Below are positions 53,551 to 60,375 of a stretch of DNA of 64,000 nucleotides, in pieces. A program made the translations under genes and the position numbers. The notes beneath the pieces were generated by a model, which saw only the letters and a list, made by a program, of their open reading frames with translations, was not told where the DNA came from and did not search any database. Each line of letters opens with the position of its first letter. Positions within the stretch are counted from its first letter, which is position 1. Source of the stretch: Myceligenerans salitolerans (GTDB lineage: Bacteria > Actinomycetota > Actinomycetes > Actinomycetales > Cellulomonadaceae); NCBI RefSeq assembly GCF_017349295.1, contig NZ_JAFMPK010000027.1, forward strand, positions 152,829 through 216,828. The letters run 5' to 3'.

Positions 53551-54050
53551 TCCCCGTCCTCGCTCGCCGTGCGCGACCCGGCCCGCAGGTCCAGGCGCAT
53601 CGTGTAGGCGTCCTTGTCCTCGGGCTGGTAGTAGCGCTTGCGCACGGCGAGCACCTCGAAACCGGAGCGGCGGTACATGGCAAGGGCCGGCTCGTTGTCG
53701 ATCCGCACCTCCAGCAGCACGGCCTGCGCCTTCAGCTTCCTGGCGTGTGCGATCAGCGCCTCCAGCAGCAGCCTGCCGACGCCGCAGCGCTGGTAGTCCT
53801 TGGCCACGCCGATGGTCATGATCTGCGCGTCGTCACCGTCGAACCAGAGCCCGGCGTACCCGACCACGGGGTCCGGACCGATCGTGCCGGGCTCGTCCAC
53901 GGTAGCGACGATGTACCAGCGGCCGAGCGCAGCGAGCTCGTCGGCGAGCATTCCGTAGGTCCAGGCACCGGACCCGAACAGATCGCGCTCCAGCCACAGC
54001 ACGCGGTCGAAGTCGGAGCTGCGCAACGGACGACAATGGAACTCGGGCAT
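53520..54050 (-). CDS. rimI: Ribosomal protein alanine acetyltransferase-like GNAT
   Basis: RimI-type N-acetyltransferase of 176 residues, which in the known family acetylates the N-terminus of ribosomal protein S18. The acetyl-CoA motif is GVAKDYQRCGVGRLLLEALI (about residues 76-95), followed by EVRIDNEPALAMYRRSGFEVLAVRKRYYQPEDKDAYTM, the RimI/S18 signature. The last 20 residues (SEDGDAATDDGDAA) are an acidic tail encoded by the terminator arm. It lies 19 bases behind tsaB in the conserved tsaB-rimI order, and also has its own TAGGCT six bases before the ATG. Confidence 0.9.
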   Translation of the reverse strand: MPEFHCRPLRSSDFDRVLWLERDLFGSGAWTYGMLADELAALGRWYIVATVDEPGTIGPDPVVGYAGLWFDGDDAQIMTIGVAKDYQRCGVGRLLLEALIAHARKLKAQAVLLEVRIDNEPALAMYRRSGFEVLAVRKRYYQPEDKDAYTMRLDLRAGSRTASEDGDAATDDGDAA

Positions 54051-54056
54051 ATCACC

Positions 54057-54062
54057 AGCCTA
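54057..54062 (-). promoter_or_regulatory. -10-like box before rimI
   Basis: TAGGCT ends six bases before the rimI ATG, in the 19-base gap after tsaB. The GGTGAT in between could instead serve as a weak ribosome site. Confidence 0.35.
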
Positions 54063-54069
54063 AGCGGGG

Positions 54070-54807
54070 CTATCCCAGTGCGGGAGATTTTCGCGCGGCG
54101 GGTTCCTGCACATCGGGGCGGCGCAGGTACAGCGGTTCGGTGGGCAGGTCGGCGCCCGCGCCACGGCGCGCGAGTGCGAGGCGCGCGAGCACGGTCGCGT
54201 CGGGAAGGATCGGGGCGTCCTCGTCGAGCGGCAGCGCGTCGGCATACAGGGCGGCCCCCTCGCCGACGACGACGGTGCGGGGGGCACCCGGTCCCGAGGG
54301 CGATCCCGGTGCGCCGAACTGCGCGGCCGCGACCGCCGCCGGACGGCCGACGTCGGGCCCCGCGACCGTCTCGACCACCGGCACGCCGTGCGGCCCCTCG
54401 TGCGCGACGACGCGGTACCGCGCCCAGTAGACCTCCTTGCGGCGGGCATCCGAGGCGACGAGCACCTCGTCGCCGGGGTCCAGCCCCAGATCGCTCACCG
54501 CCTGTGCCGCGAGCGCGTCGATGCTCGGCACGCCGAGCACCGGGACACCGAGCGCGAGCGCCAGGGTCCGTGCGGTGACGAGCCCGACCCGCAGCCCGGT
54601 GAACGGCGCGGGCCCGGTCCCCGCGACGACGGCGGTCAGCGCGGTCCGCTCGATGCCCGCGTGGTCCAGCACCTGGGTGATCAGCGGCGCGAGGGACTCG
54701 GCGTGCCGGCGGCGTTCGTCGGAGGAACGGGCGGCGAGCCGTCCGCCGTTCTCGCTCACGAGAGCGACGGTGACGGCGGCGGAGGTGTCGATGGCGAGGA
54801 CGGGCAC
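54070..54807 (-). CDS. tsaB: tRNA t6A synthesis subunit TsaB
   Basis: Non-catalytic ASKHA-fold partner of TsaD, 245 residues. The N-terminus VLAIDTSAAVTVALVSENG and ERRRHAESLAPLITQVLDHAG are the family hallmarks, followed by VVAGTGPAPFTGLRVGLVTARTLALALGVPVLGVPSIDAL (about 62-101). GTG start with TACGCT seven bases upstream. It is cotranscribed with rimI, but a GH5 cellulase gene separates it from tsaE. Confidence 0.95.
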   Translation of the reverse strand: MPVLAIDTSAAVTVALVSENGGRLAARSSDERRRHAESLAPLITQVLDHAGIERTALTAVVAGTGPAPFTGLRVGLVTARTLALALGVPVLGVPSIDALAAQAVSDLGLDPGDEVLVASDARRKEVYWARYRVVAHEGPHGVPVVETVAGPDVGRPAAVAAAQFGAPGSPSGPGAPRTVVVGEGAALYADALPLDEDAPILPDATVLARLALARRGAGADLPTEPLYLRRPDVQEPAARKSPALG

Positions 54808-54814
54808 GGACCCC

Positions 54815-54820
54815 AGCGTA
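54815..54820 (-). promoter_or_regulatory. -10 box, leaderless start of tsaB
   Basis: TACGCT ends seven bases before the GTG at 54807, indicating that tsaB has its own promoter after the inserted cellulase gene. Confidence 0.4.
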
Positions 54821-54853
54821 GTTCGGCGGCGGCCGCGCCGTCGTGCCCGGCCC

Positions 54854-56137
54854 TTAGAAGCCGTCCGGCGTGCGGATGCGGTCGCGGATCCAGAGGCCGG
54901 CTTCCTTGAGGTTGCCGGTCCCGTACGTCCCGGCGGCGCAGCTTCCGGGGGTGAGGACCGCTCCGGAGCGATGGTCGTCGGAGAAGTTCCAGTTCACCCA
55001 GCTGATCTTCTTCGACGCCGCCAGGTCGAGGTAGCGCTGCGCCATGGCGAAGTCGTTGGCCCCTTCGCCGGCGGAGTTCTGGGTCCCGAACTCGGTGATG
55101 AACATCGGGATCCGGTCGGCGGCGCGGGACAGCGTGCCCAGGTAGTCGTCGCGGTGCGTGGCGGCGTAGAAGTGGAACGTGTACATGACGTTCGAGGCGT
55201 CGACAGGGTCGTTCACGACCTCGGACTCGTCCGATCCCTCGGACTCGCCCAGCGAGGACCAGCCACGGGTTCCCAGCAGCACGACGGCGTCCGGGTCCTG
55301 CGCGCGGATCACCGGGACGATCTCCTCGTGGTAGCTCTTGATGGTCTGCCACGACACGCCGTGGGGCTCGTTGGCCACCTCGTAGATGATGTTGTTCTTG
55401 CCGCTGTGCCGTTCGGCGACGGCGGTGAAGAACGTCTTGGCACGCTCCAGGTTCACGTGCGGGTCGCCCGGCTCGAGCATGTGCCAGTCGACGATCGCGT
55501 ACATGCCGCGCGCGGTCAGCATGTCGATGTACCGGTGCACCAGGTCGGTGAACCGCTCCGGGTCGGTCTCGTAGCCGCCCTCCTGCACGTAGGTCGAGAT
55601 CCGCACGACGTCGGCGTTCCAGTCGTACGCGAGCGTGTCGAGCGACTCGTCGTTCACGCACTGGGAGTACCACTGGGTGCCGTGCGTGCTCATGCCGCGC
55701 AGCTGGATCCGCGTGCCGTCCTCGTTGCACAGGTTGACGCCGCACACATGGAGCTGGCCGTTGGCCGCGACGGGGGTACCGGGGTCCGGTTCGGGTTCGG
55801 TCGGTGTCGGGTCGGGCGTCGGGTCGCCGGTGGGTTCGTCGGTCGGCTCCGGCTCGGGTCCGCCGTCGCACGTGCCGTCGTGTGTCCAGAGCGCCGGTGT
55901 GGACGCCGGGTCCCAGCCCGTGCCGGGGTACGCCGTGTGGGTCGTCGTCGCGGTGTAGCCGCTGCCCTCGTAGGTGACCTGGTCGCCGGCGCCGTAGCTC
56001 GTGCCTTCCGCCCAGGCGGGTGCGGAGCAGTTCACCGCGAACGCCGGGACCACCAGGCCGGGGACGACGGCCGTCCCCAGCGCCAGCGTCACGGCGGCTG
56101 CGACCGCGACGAGTATCGAGCTGCGACGGATGACCAT
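54854..56137 (-). CDS. Secreted GH5 endoglucanase with CBM5/12 module
   Basis: Extracellular cellulase-type glycoside hydrolase of 427 residues. A signal peptide (about 1-34, SSILVAVAAAVTLALGTAVV) leads into a CBM5/12 carbohydrate-binding module (about 38-88: WAEGTSYGAGDQVTYEGSGYTA). A Pro/Thr/Glu linker (about 90-120) precedes the GH5 barrel, resembling subfamily 2. The acid/base Glu is in VANEPHG (about 256) and the nucleophile Glu in FITEFGTQ (about 348). ATG 56137 has GAGGTGG 5 bases upstream. It interrupts the usual tsaE-tsaB neighbourhood. I found no CebR/CelR-type palindrome in its 132-base upstream gap. Confidence 0.92.
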   Translation of the reverse strand: MVIRRSSILVAVAAAVTLALGTAVVPGLVVPAFAVNCSAPAWAEGTSYGAGDQVTYEGSGYTATTTHTAYPGTGWDPASTPALWTHDGTCDGGPEPEPTDEPTGDPTPDPTPTEPEPDPGTPVAANGQLHVCGVNLCNEDGTRIQLRGMSTHGTQWYSQCVNDESLDTLAYDWNADVVRISTYVQEGGYETDPERFTDLVHRYIDMLTARGMYAIVDWHMLEPGDPHVNLERAKTFFTAVAERHSGKNNIIYEVANEPHGVSWQTIKSYHEEIVPVIRAQDPDAVVLLGTRGWSSLGESEGSDESEVVNDPVDASNVMYTFHFYAATHRDDYLGTLSRAADRIPMFITEFGTQNSAGEGANDFAMAQRYLDLAASKKISWVNWNFSDDHRSGAVLTPGSCAAGTYGTGNLKEAGLWIRDRIRTPDGF

Positions 56138-56269
56138 GGAAACCACCTCGGTTCGTGTCCGGAGCCGGAACGGGGCACGACTGCGCTGCCTGCCGGTCGT
56201 CGGACGCTAGCAAGGCAGGTGGCCCGCTGCACATGAGGGATTGCCACACGGAAGGCCTGCGGCCGCCTC

Positions 56270-56857
56270 TCAGAGCGGCAGGCGGGCCCAGCGCTCGCCG
56301 ACCGCGCGGATCGTCGCGCGGCGCACGCCGGAATCGGGGTCGTCCGGGTCCGGTTCGCCGCCGCGGGGACGGACCAGGTCGATCTCCAGCCGGTCCTCGG
56401 TCAGCGCCTCCGCGAGCCCGCGGCCCCACTCGACGACGGTCACGGACTCGTCCAGCGACGAGTCGAGGTCCAGCGCGTCGAGCTCGTCCAGGCCGCCGAG
56501 CCGGTAGGCGTCCACGTGCACGAGAGCGGGACCCCGCGTGCCGTCCTCTCGCGGCAGCGGCGGGTGCTCACGAGCGATGATGAACGTGGGCGACGCGACC
56601 TGGCCGCGCACGTGCAGACCGCTCCCCAGCCCCTGTGTGAGGGTCGTCTTGCCCGCACCGAGGTCCCCGGTGAGGATCACCAGGTCCCCGGCCCGCACCA
56701 GCCCGGCGAGCTGCGCGCCGAACGCGCGTGTCGCCCCGGCGTCGGGCAGTTCCAGGGTGACCGGCCCGGCGCCCGTCCCGACGGCCCGGATCGCCTCCCT
56801 GACCGCGGCAGCCACGCCCTCGTCCTGTGTCGTTCCGTTCATCGGCCCACCGCTCAT
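56270..56857 (-). CDS. tsaE: tRNA t6A synthesis ATPase TsaE
   Basis: P-loop ATPase needed with TsaB and TsaD for t6A formation. The Walker A motif is GDLGAGKTTLTQGLG (about residues 59-73), followed by SPTFIIAREH and HVDAYRL (about 112-118) and VTVVEWGRGL. At 195 residues it has a 45-residue N-terminal helical extension, common in actinobacteria. ATG 56857 overlaps the alr stop by four bases, so alr-tsaE is an operon. Confidence 0.95.
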   Translation of the reverse strand: MSGGPMNGTTQDEGVAAAVREAIRAVGTGAGPVTLELPDAGATRAFGAQLAGLVRAGDLVILTGDLGAGKTTLTQGLGSGLHVRGQVASPTFIIAREHPPLPREDGTRGPALVHVDAYRLGGLDELDALDLDSSLDESVTVVEWGRGLAEALTEDRLEIDLVRPRGGEPDPDDPDSGVRRATIRAVGERWARLPL

Positions 56858-58161
56858 GACCACGCTCCCCGGGCGGTGAGCGCGCTGAGGCCCGCGGCGT
56901 CCGCCCCGACTTCCTGTGTTCCGGTGTACACCCGCGGCATCCGGGCGGCGACGCGGGTGACGATCTCGTAGCTGATGGTTCCGGCGGCCTGTGCCCAGTC
57001 CTCAGCGCTGGGCGCGCCGGCGTGCTCGACGCCGTCGGCCTGGCCGAACAGCGTGACGATGTCACCCGCCTGTTCGGTCGCGTACGGGCCGAGGTCGACC
57101 ATGACCTGGTCCATGCACACCCTGCCCGCCACCCGTACGACACGGGCGGAGCCGGGCCCCGCCTCGGGGGACGACACGTCGCCGACACCGCCGCCGACCA
57201 GGACGGGACCGCCCGGCCCGAGGGCCCCACCGCTGGCGTGGCGCGGGATCCCGTCGGCGTACCCGAGCGGGATCACGCCGAGGACGGTGTCCTGCGAGGT
57301 CGTGTAGTGCAGCCCGTAGGAGACTCCGCTGCCGGCCGGGACGCGTTTCACCGTCGCGAGCCGCGCCTCGACGGTCATCGCGGGCCGCAGCCCGTAGGTG
57401 CTGGGGACGCTGCTCTGCGGCACGGGCGTCAGACCGTACATCGCGATGCCGGTGCGCACGAGGTCCCAGGCCGTGTCGGGCCGGGTGAGGGTCGCGGCGG
57501 AGTTGGCCAGATGCCGCACCTCGGGCGTGAACCCCGCGCGTTCGACGGCGGACACCGTGTCCTCGAACGCCTTCGCCTGCGCATCGATGCTGGGATGGCC
57601 GGGCTCGTCGGCACAGGCGAAGTGCGACATGACGCCGGTGACCTCGACCAGGCCGCGCAGTTCGGCGGCGCGACGCAGCACGCCGGGAAGGTCGTCCAGG
57701 GTGATGCCGTTGCGTCCGAGCCCCGTGTCCACCTTCAGGTGCACGCGCGCGGGACGCCCGGCGGAGCGCGCGGCGTCGGCCGCCGCGTCCATCCCCCAGG
57801 GCGCCGCCACGCCGAGGTCGATGTCCGCGAGCAGCACCTCCTCCAGCGGAGCGCCCGGAGCGTAGAGCCAGGTGAGGATGCGTGCGTCCGCAGGCGTGAC
57901 GCCGCCCTGCCGCAGCCGCAGCGCCTCGCCGACCTGCGCCGCCCCGAGCCAGGTCGCACCGCCCGCGAGCGCCGCGCGTGCCACGGGCAGCAGCCCGTGC
58001 CCGTAGGCGTCGCCCTTCACCACGGCCATGAGCGCGGCAGCCGGGGCGGCGCGGCGCAGCGCCACGACGTTGTCGCGGATGGCGGTCAGGTCGACGACGG
58101 CGCGCGCGGGGTACTCGGGATCGAACCCGGGCAGGACGCCGAGGGGAGGGGTGGTGCTCAC
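56854..58161 (-). CDS. alr: Alanine racemase
   Basis: PLP enzyme producing D-alanine for peptidoglycan, 435 residues. The PLP lysine is in AVVKGDAYGHGL (about residue 47), the catalytic tyrosine in GSGVSYGLHYTT (about 279), and the fold has VHLKVDTGLGRNGI (about 152-165) and ATVKRVPAGS. GTG 58161 is taken as start because the family begins here; upstream in-frame sequence is arginine/proline-rich. A GAGAAT box seven bases upstream may give a leaderless mRNA. Operon with tsaE. Confidence 0.95.
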   Translation of the reverse strand: MSTTPPLGVLPGFDPEYPARAVVDLTAIRDNVVALRRAAPAAALMAVVKGDAYGHGLLPVARAALAGGATWLGAAQVGEALRLRQGGVTPADARILTWLYAPGAPLEEVLLADIDLGVAAPWGMDAAADAARSAGRPARVHLKVDTGLGRNGITLDDLPGVLRRAAELRGLVEVTGVMSHFACADEPGHPSIDAQAKAFEDTVSAVERAGFTPEVRHLANSAATLTRPDTAWDLVRTGIAMYGLTPVPQSSVPSTYGLRPAMTVEARLATVKRVPAGSGVSYGLHYTTSQDTVLGVIPLGYADGIPRHASGGALGPGGPVLVGGGVGDVSSPEAGPGSARVVRVAGRVCMDQVMVDLGPYATEQAGDIVTLFGQADGVEHAGAPSAEDWAQAAGTISYEIVTRVAARMPRVYTGTQEVGADAAGLSALTARGAWS

Positions 58162-58279
58162 AGCAGCGATTCTCCCACTCGCGGCGCGAGTCGCGACCAC
58201 ACCGGGCGCCGGCCGGGCCGTCGTCCGCGGCGGGAGCGGCCGTGCGACGGCAGGGCGGGACCGGCTTGCCACGGCGCGT

Positions 58280-58285
58280 TAGCGT
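58280..58285 (+). promoter_or_regulatory. -10 box, leaderless start of pseudouridine synthase
   Basis: TAGCGT ends five bases before the GTG at 58291. Confidence 0.35.
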
Positions 58286-58290
58286 GAGGC

Positions 58291-59346
58291 GTGCTCCCAC
58301 CTCTGCCCGTGCGCGACGGGCTGAATCCGACCCGGCTCGTGCTGCCGCACGACGAGGCGACCGTCGCCCGCTGTCCGACGGCGTACTCGTGGCTCCTCGA
58401 GCGGTTCCCCGGTGACGCCACCCGCCTACGGGAGAAGGTCGCCGCCGGGGAGGTGGTCACCGGGCGGGGGACGCCGATCACGCCGGAAACGCCCTACGAG
58501 CCGCGCGGATTCCTCTTCCTGTACCGCGACCCGCCGTCGGACGAGCCGGAGATCCCCTTCGAGCCGGAGATCCTGCACCGCGACGACGACCTGCTCGTCG
58601 TCGACAAACCGCACTTCCTCGCCACGATGCCGCGTGGGCGCTGGATCCGGAACACCGTGCTGGTGCGTCTGCGGGCAGCGCTCGACCTCCCCGAGCTCAG
58701 TCCCGCGCACCGCCTCGACCGGCCCACGGCCGGGGTGCTCGTGCTGACGGTCCGTCGAGAGGTACGTGGCGCGTACCAGACGCTCTTCCAGGAGCGGAGG
58801 GTGCGGAAGGTCTACGAGGCGGTGGCACCGCTGCCGGGACACGCCTCGACGTCCGTGGACGACGACGGTCGTGGCGCGGCCGGCCACGAGCGCGCGGTCA
58901 CCCCGGGCCACGGCTCGCCGTGGTCCGCCACGGACCTGATCGGCCGGCTCGCGGACGGGCGGGCGGTCACGGTGCGCTCGCGCATCGTGAAGCGTCGCGG
59001 GACGGCGCCCGCGCAGGAGGTCCCGGGCGAGCCGAACGCGGAGTCGCGGATCACCCTCGTCGCCCGCGACGAGGCGCGCGGCCTGGGTCTGTACCGGCTG
59101 GAGCCGCACACCGGGAAGACGCACCAGCTGCGCCTGCACCTGGCGTCGCTCGGCGTCCCGATCCTGCACGACCCGTTCTGGCCGGTGCTCCGCGAGGACG
59201 TCCCGGACGACTTCGCGCGGCCTCTCCAGCTCCTGGCGAGGTCGGTGGAGTTCCGCGACCCGCTGAGCGGAGCTCCTCGCCGCTTCGGGTCTCGTCGCTC
59301 CCTCGACATCGACGGGTCGCTGCCGGGCGGTCGCGTGGGGCGATGA
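58291..59346 (+). CDS. RluA-family RNA pseudouridine synthase
   Basis: Converts specific uridines of rRNA or tRNA to pseudouridine. The 351-residue protein has the RluA motif II with catalytic aspartate, AHRLDRPTAGVLVLT (about residue 141), the substrate-loop region VVDKPHFLATMP, and the C-terminal YRLEPHTGKTHQLRLHLASLGVPILHDPFW. An N-terminal extension of about 90 residues has no recognisable S4 signature. This actinobacterial subgroup has no assigned target site. GTG start, probably leaderless. It ends 8 bases from the convergent ATPase gene. Confidence 0.9.
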   Translation: MLPPLPVRDGLNPTRLVLPHDEATVARCPTAYSWLLERFPGDATRLREKVAAGEVVTGRGTPITPETPYEPRGFLFLYRDPPSDEPEIPFEPEILHRDDDLLVVDKPHFLATMPRGRWIRNTVLVRLRAALDLPELSPAHRLDRPTAGVLVLTVRREVRGAYQTLFQERRVRKVYEAVAPLPGHASTSVDDDGRGAAGHERAVTPGHGSPWSATDLIGRLADGRAVTVRSRIVKRRGTAPAQEVPGEPNAESRITLVARDEARGLGLYRLEPHTGKTHQLRLHLASLGVPILHDPFWPVLREDVPDDFARPLQLLARSVEFRDPLSGAPRRFGSRRSLDIDGSLPGGRVGR

Positions 59347-59354
59347 TCGCCGTG

Positions 59355-60089
59355 TCAGTCCAGGAGGTGGCGGTGGTAGACGTCGGGGTTGTCGAGGTAG
59401 GTGCGCCAGTGGTTGACGAGGTCGAGGTCGTGCCAGGTGGTGGGGTGGATGCCGGCGTCGTCGAGTTCGAGGATCTGTGCGCCAGGAGTGGCGGCGACGA
59501 CCGGGGAGTGGGTGGCGCAGATGACTTGCGCTCCGGAGTCGGTGGCGGCGCGCAGCCCGGCGACGAGCTGGAGACCGGCGGTGAAGGAGAGTGCGGCTTC
59601 GGGCTCGTCGAGCAGGTAGAGGCCGGGACGGGAGAAGATCTCGCGGAACACGGCGAGATAACCCTCGCCGTGGGAGAGGGCGCGCAGGTCTTCCTGCGGG
59701 TAGCCGGGGACGATGAGGTTGAACGAGGAGACGAACTCCAGTAGGTCGAGTGCGGCCTCGGCGCGCAGGAAGAATGACTGGGAGCGGTTCCTGGGCGTGC
59801 GGAAGCGGCGGCCCGTGGGGGTGAGGTCGAAGTCGATGTCGGCCGCGAGGGTGCCCGGTTCGGGCCGGCGGTCCGCCTTGCCGCGTCCGCCACGCGGGTT
59901 GATGCCCCATGCGGCGGCGATCGCCTCCACGAGGGTGGACTTGCCCGAGCCGTTCTCCCCGACCAGGAACGTCAGCGGACTGGTCAGCTCCAGTCCCGTC
60001 TCGATGATCTGCCGCACGGCGGGGACGGTGTAGGGCCAGCCGGTGGCGTCGGCGGTGCGGGGGTCGATGTCGATGCGTTCGATCAGCAC
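59355..60089 (-). CDS. Stand-alone ABC-type ATPase (COG3910-like)
   Basis: Small AAA/ABC-like ATPase of 244 residues. Walker A is FLVGENGSGKSTLVEAIAAAWG (about residues 42-63), the signature-like loop is LSHGEGYLAVF (about 135), Walker B is LYLLDEPEAALS (about 155) and the H-loop ATHSPVV (about 188). It matches the COG3910 predicted ATPases, single-gene proteins of unknown role found sporadically in bacteria. No nuclease, membrane partner or toxin adjoins it, so there is no evidence here of a defence system. The GTG start has no clear ribosome site. Confidence 0.8.
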   Translation of the reverse strand: MLIERIDIDPRTADATGWPYTVPAVRQIIETGLELTSPLTFLVGENGSGKSTLVEAIAAAWGINPRGGRGKADRRPEPGTLAADIDFDLTPTGRRFRTPRNRSQSFFLRAEAALDLLEFVSSFNLIVPGYPQEDLRALSHGEGYLAVFREIFSRPGLYLLDEPEAALSFTAGLQLVAGLRAATDSGAQVICATHSPVVAATPGAQILELDDAGIHPTTWHDLDLVNHWRTYLDNPDVYHRHLLD

Positions 60090-60223
60090 GGTTCAGCGTC
60101 CGTGACTCCGCTCGCCGTGGTCAAGACTGCTGCCGGCGACGAGGATCTCCCCCGCCGCCACCTTGCCGGACGCGTCGGTGGACATTCTCGCGGTCTTCGG
60201 CTTCCCACCGGTCGTGACGAAAA

Positions 60224-60239
60224 TGATCACTATCGATCA
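60224..60239. promoter_or_regulatory. Short dyad upstream of the GH59 promoter
   Basis: TGATC-N6-GATCA lies five bases upstream of the GH59 -35 box and shares the GATCA/TGATC core with the downstream palindrome 60316-60333. Confidence 0.4.
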
Positions 60240-60244
60240 CAGTG

Positions 60245-60274
60245 TTGACCGGAACAGTCACGTCTGCCTATTTT
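60245..60274 (+). promoter_or_regulatory. GH59 gene promoter
   Basis: TTGACC (60245-60250), an 18-base spacer and TATTTT (60269-60274) in an AT-rich stretch. Transcription would start near 60281, giving a leader of about 95 bases. Confidence 0.6.
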
Positions 60275-60315
60275 CTGATCGGGAGAGCAGCACGATCCCC
60301 GGAACTCGATCAGGA

Positions 60316-60333
60316 ACGATCATCGATGATCGT
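60316..60333. promoter_or_regulatory. Perfect 18-bp palindrome in the GH59 leader
   Basis: ACGATCATCGATGATCGT is its own complement. It lies about 35-52 bases after the predicted transcription start and 43 bases before the ATG. The central CG and length resemble LacI-family operators, which commonly control polysaccharide-hydrolase genes. Confidence 0.6.
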
Positions 60334-60375
60334 CGCTCTCCGCGCCAGACCAGTCAATGACGACGGAGAGCACTC

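Noticed and set aside
56138..56269. CebR/CelR-type cellulose-regulator palindrome before the GH5 gene
   Set aside because: No TGGGAGCGCTCCCA-like sequence is present in the gap.
60163..60360. 65-codon plus-strand ORF in the GH59 upstream region
   Set aside because: It runs through the promoter and operator elements, has no ribosome site and no recognisable domain.
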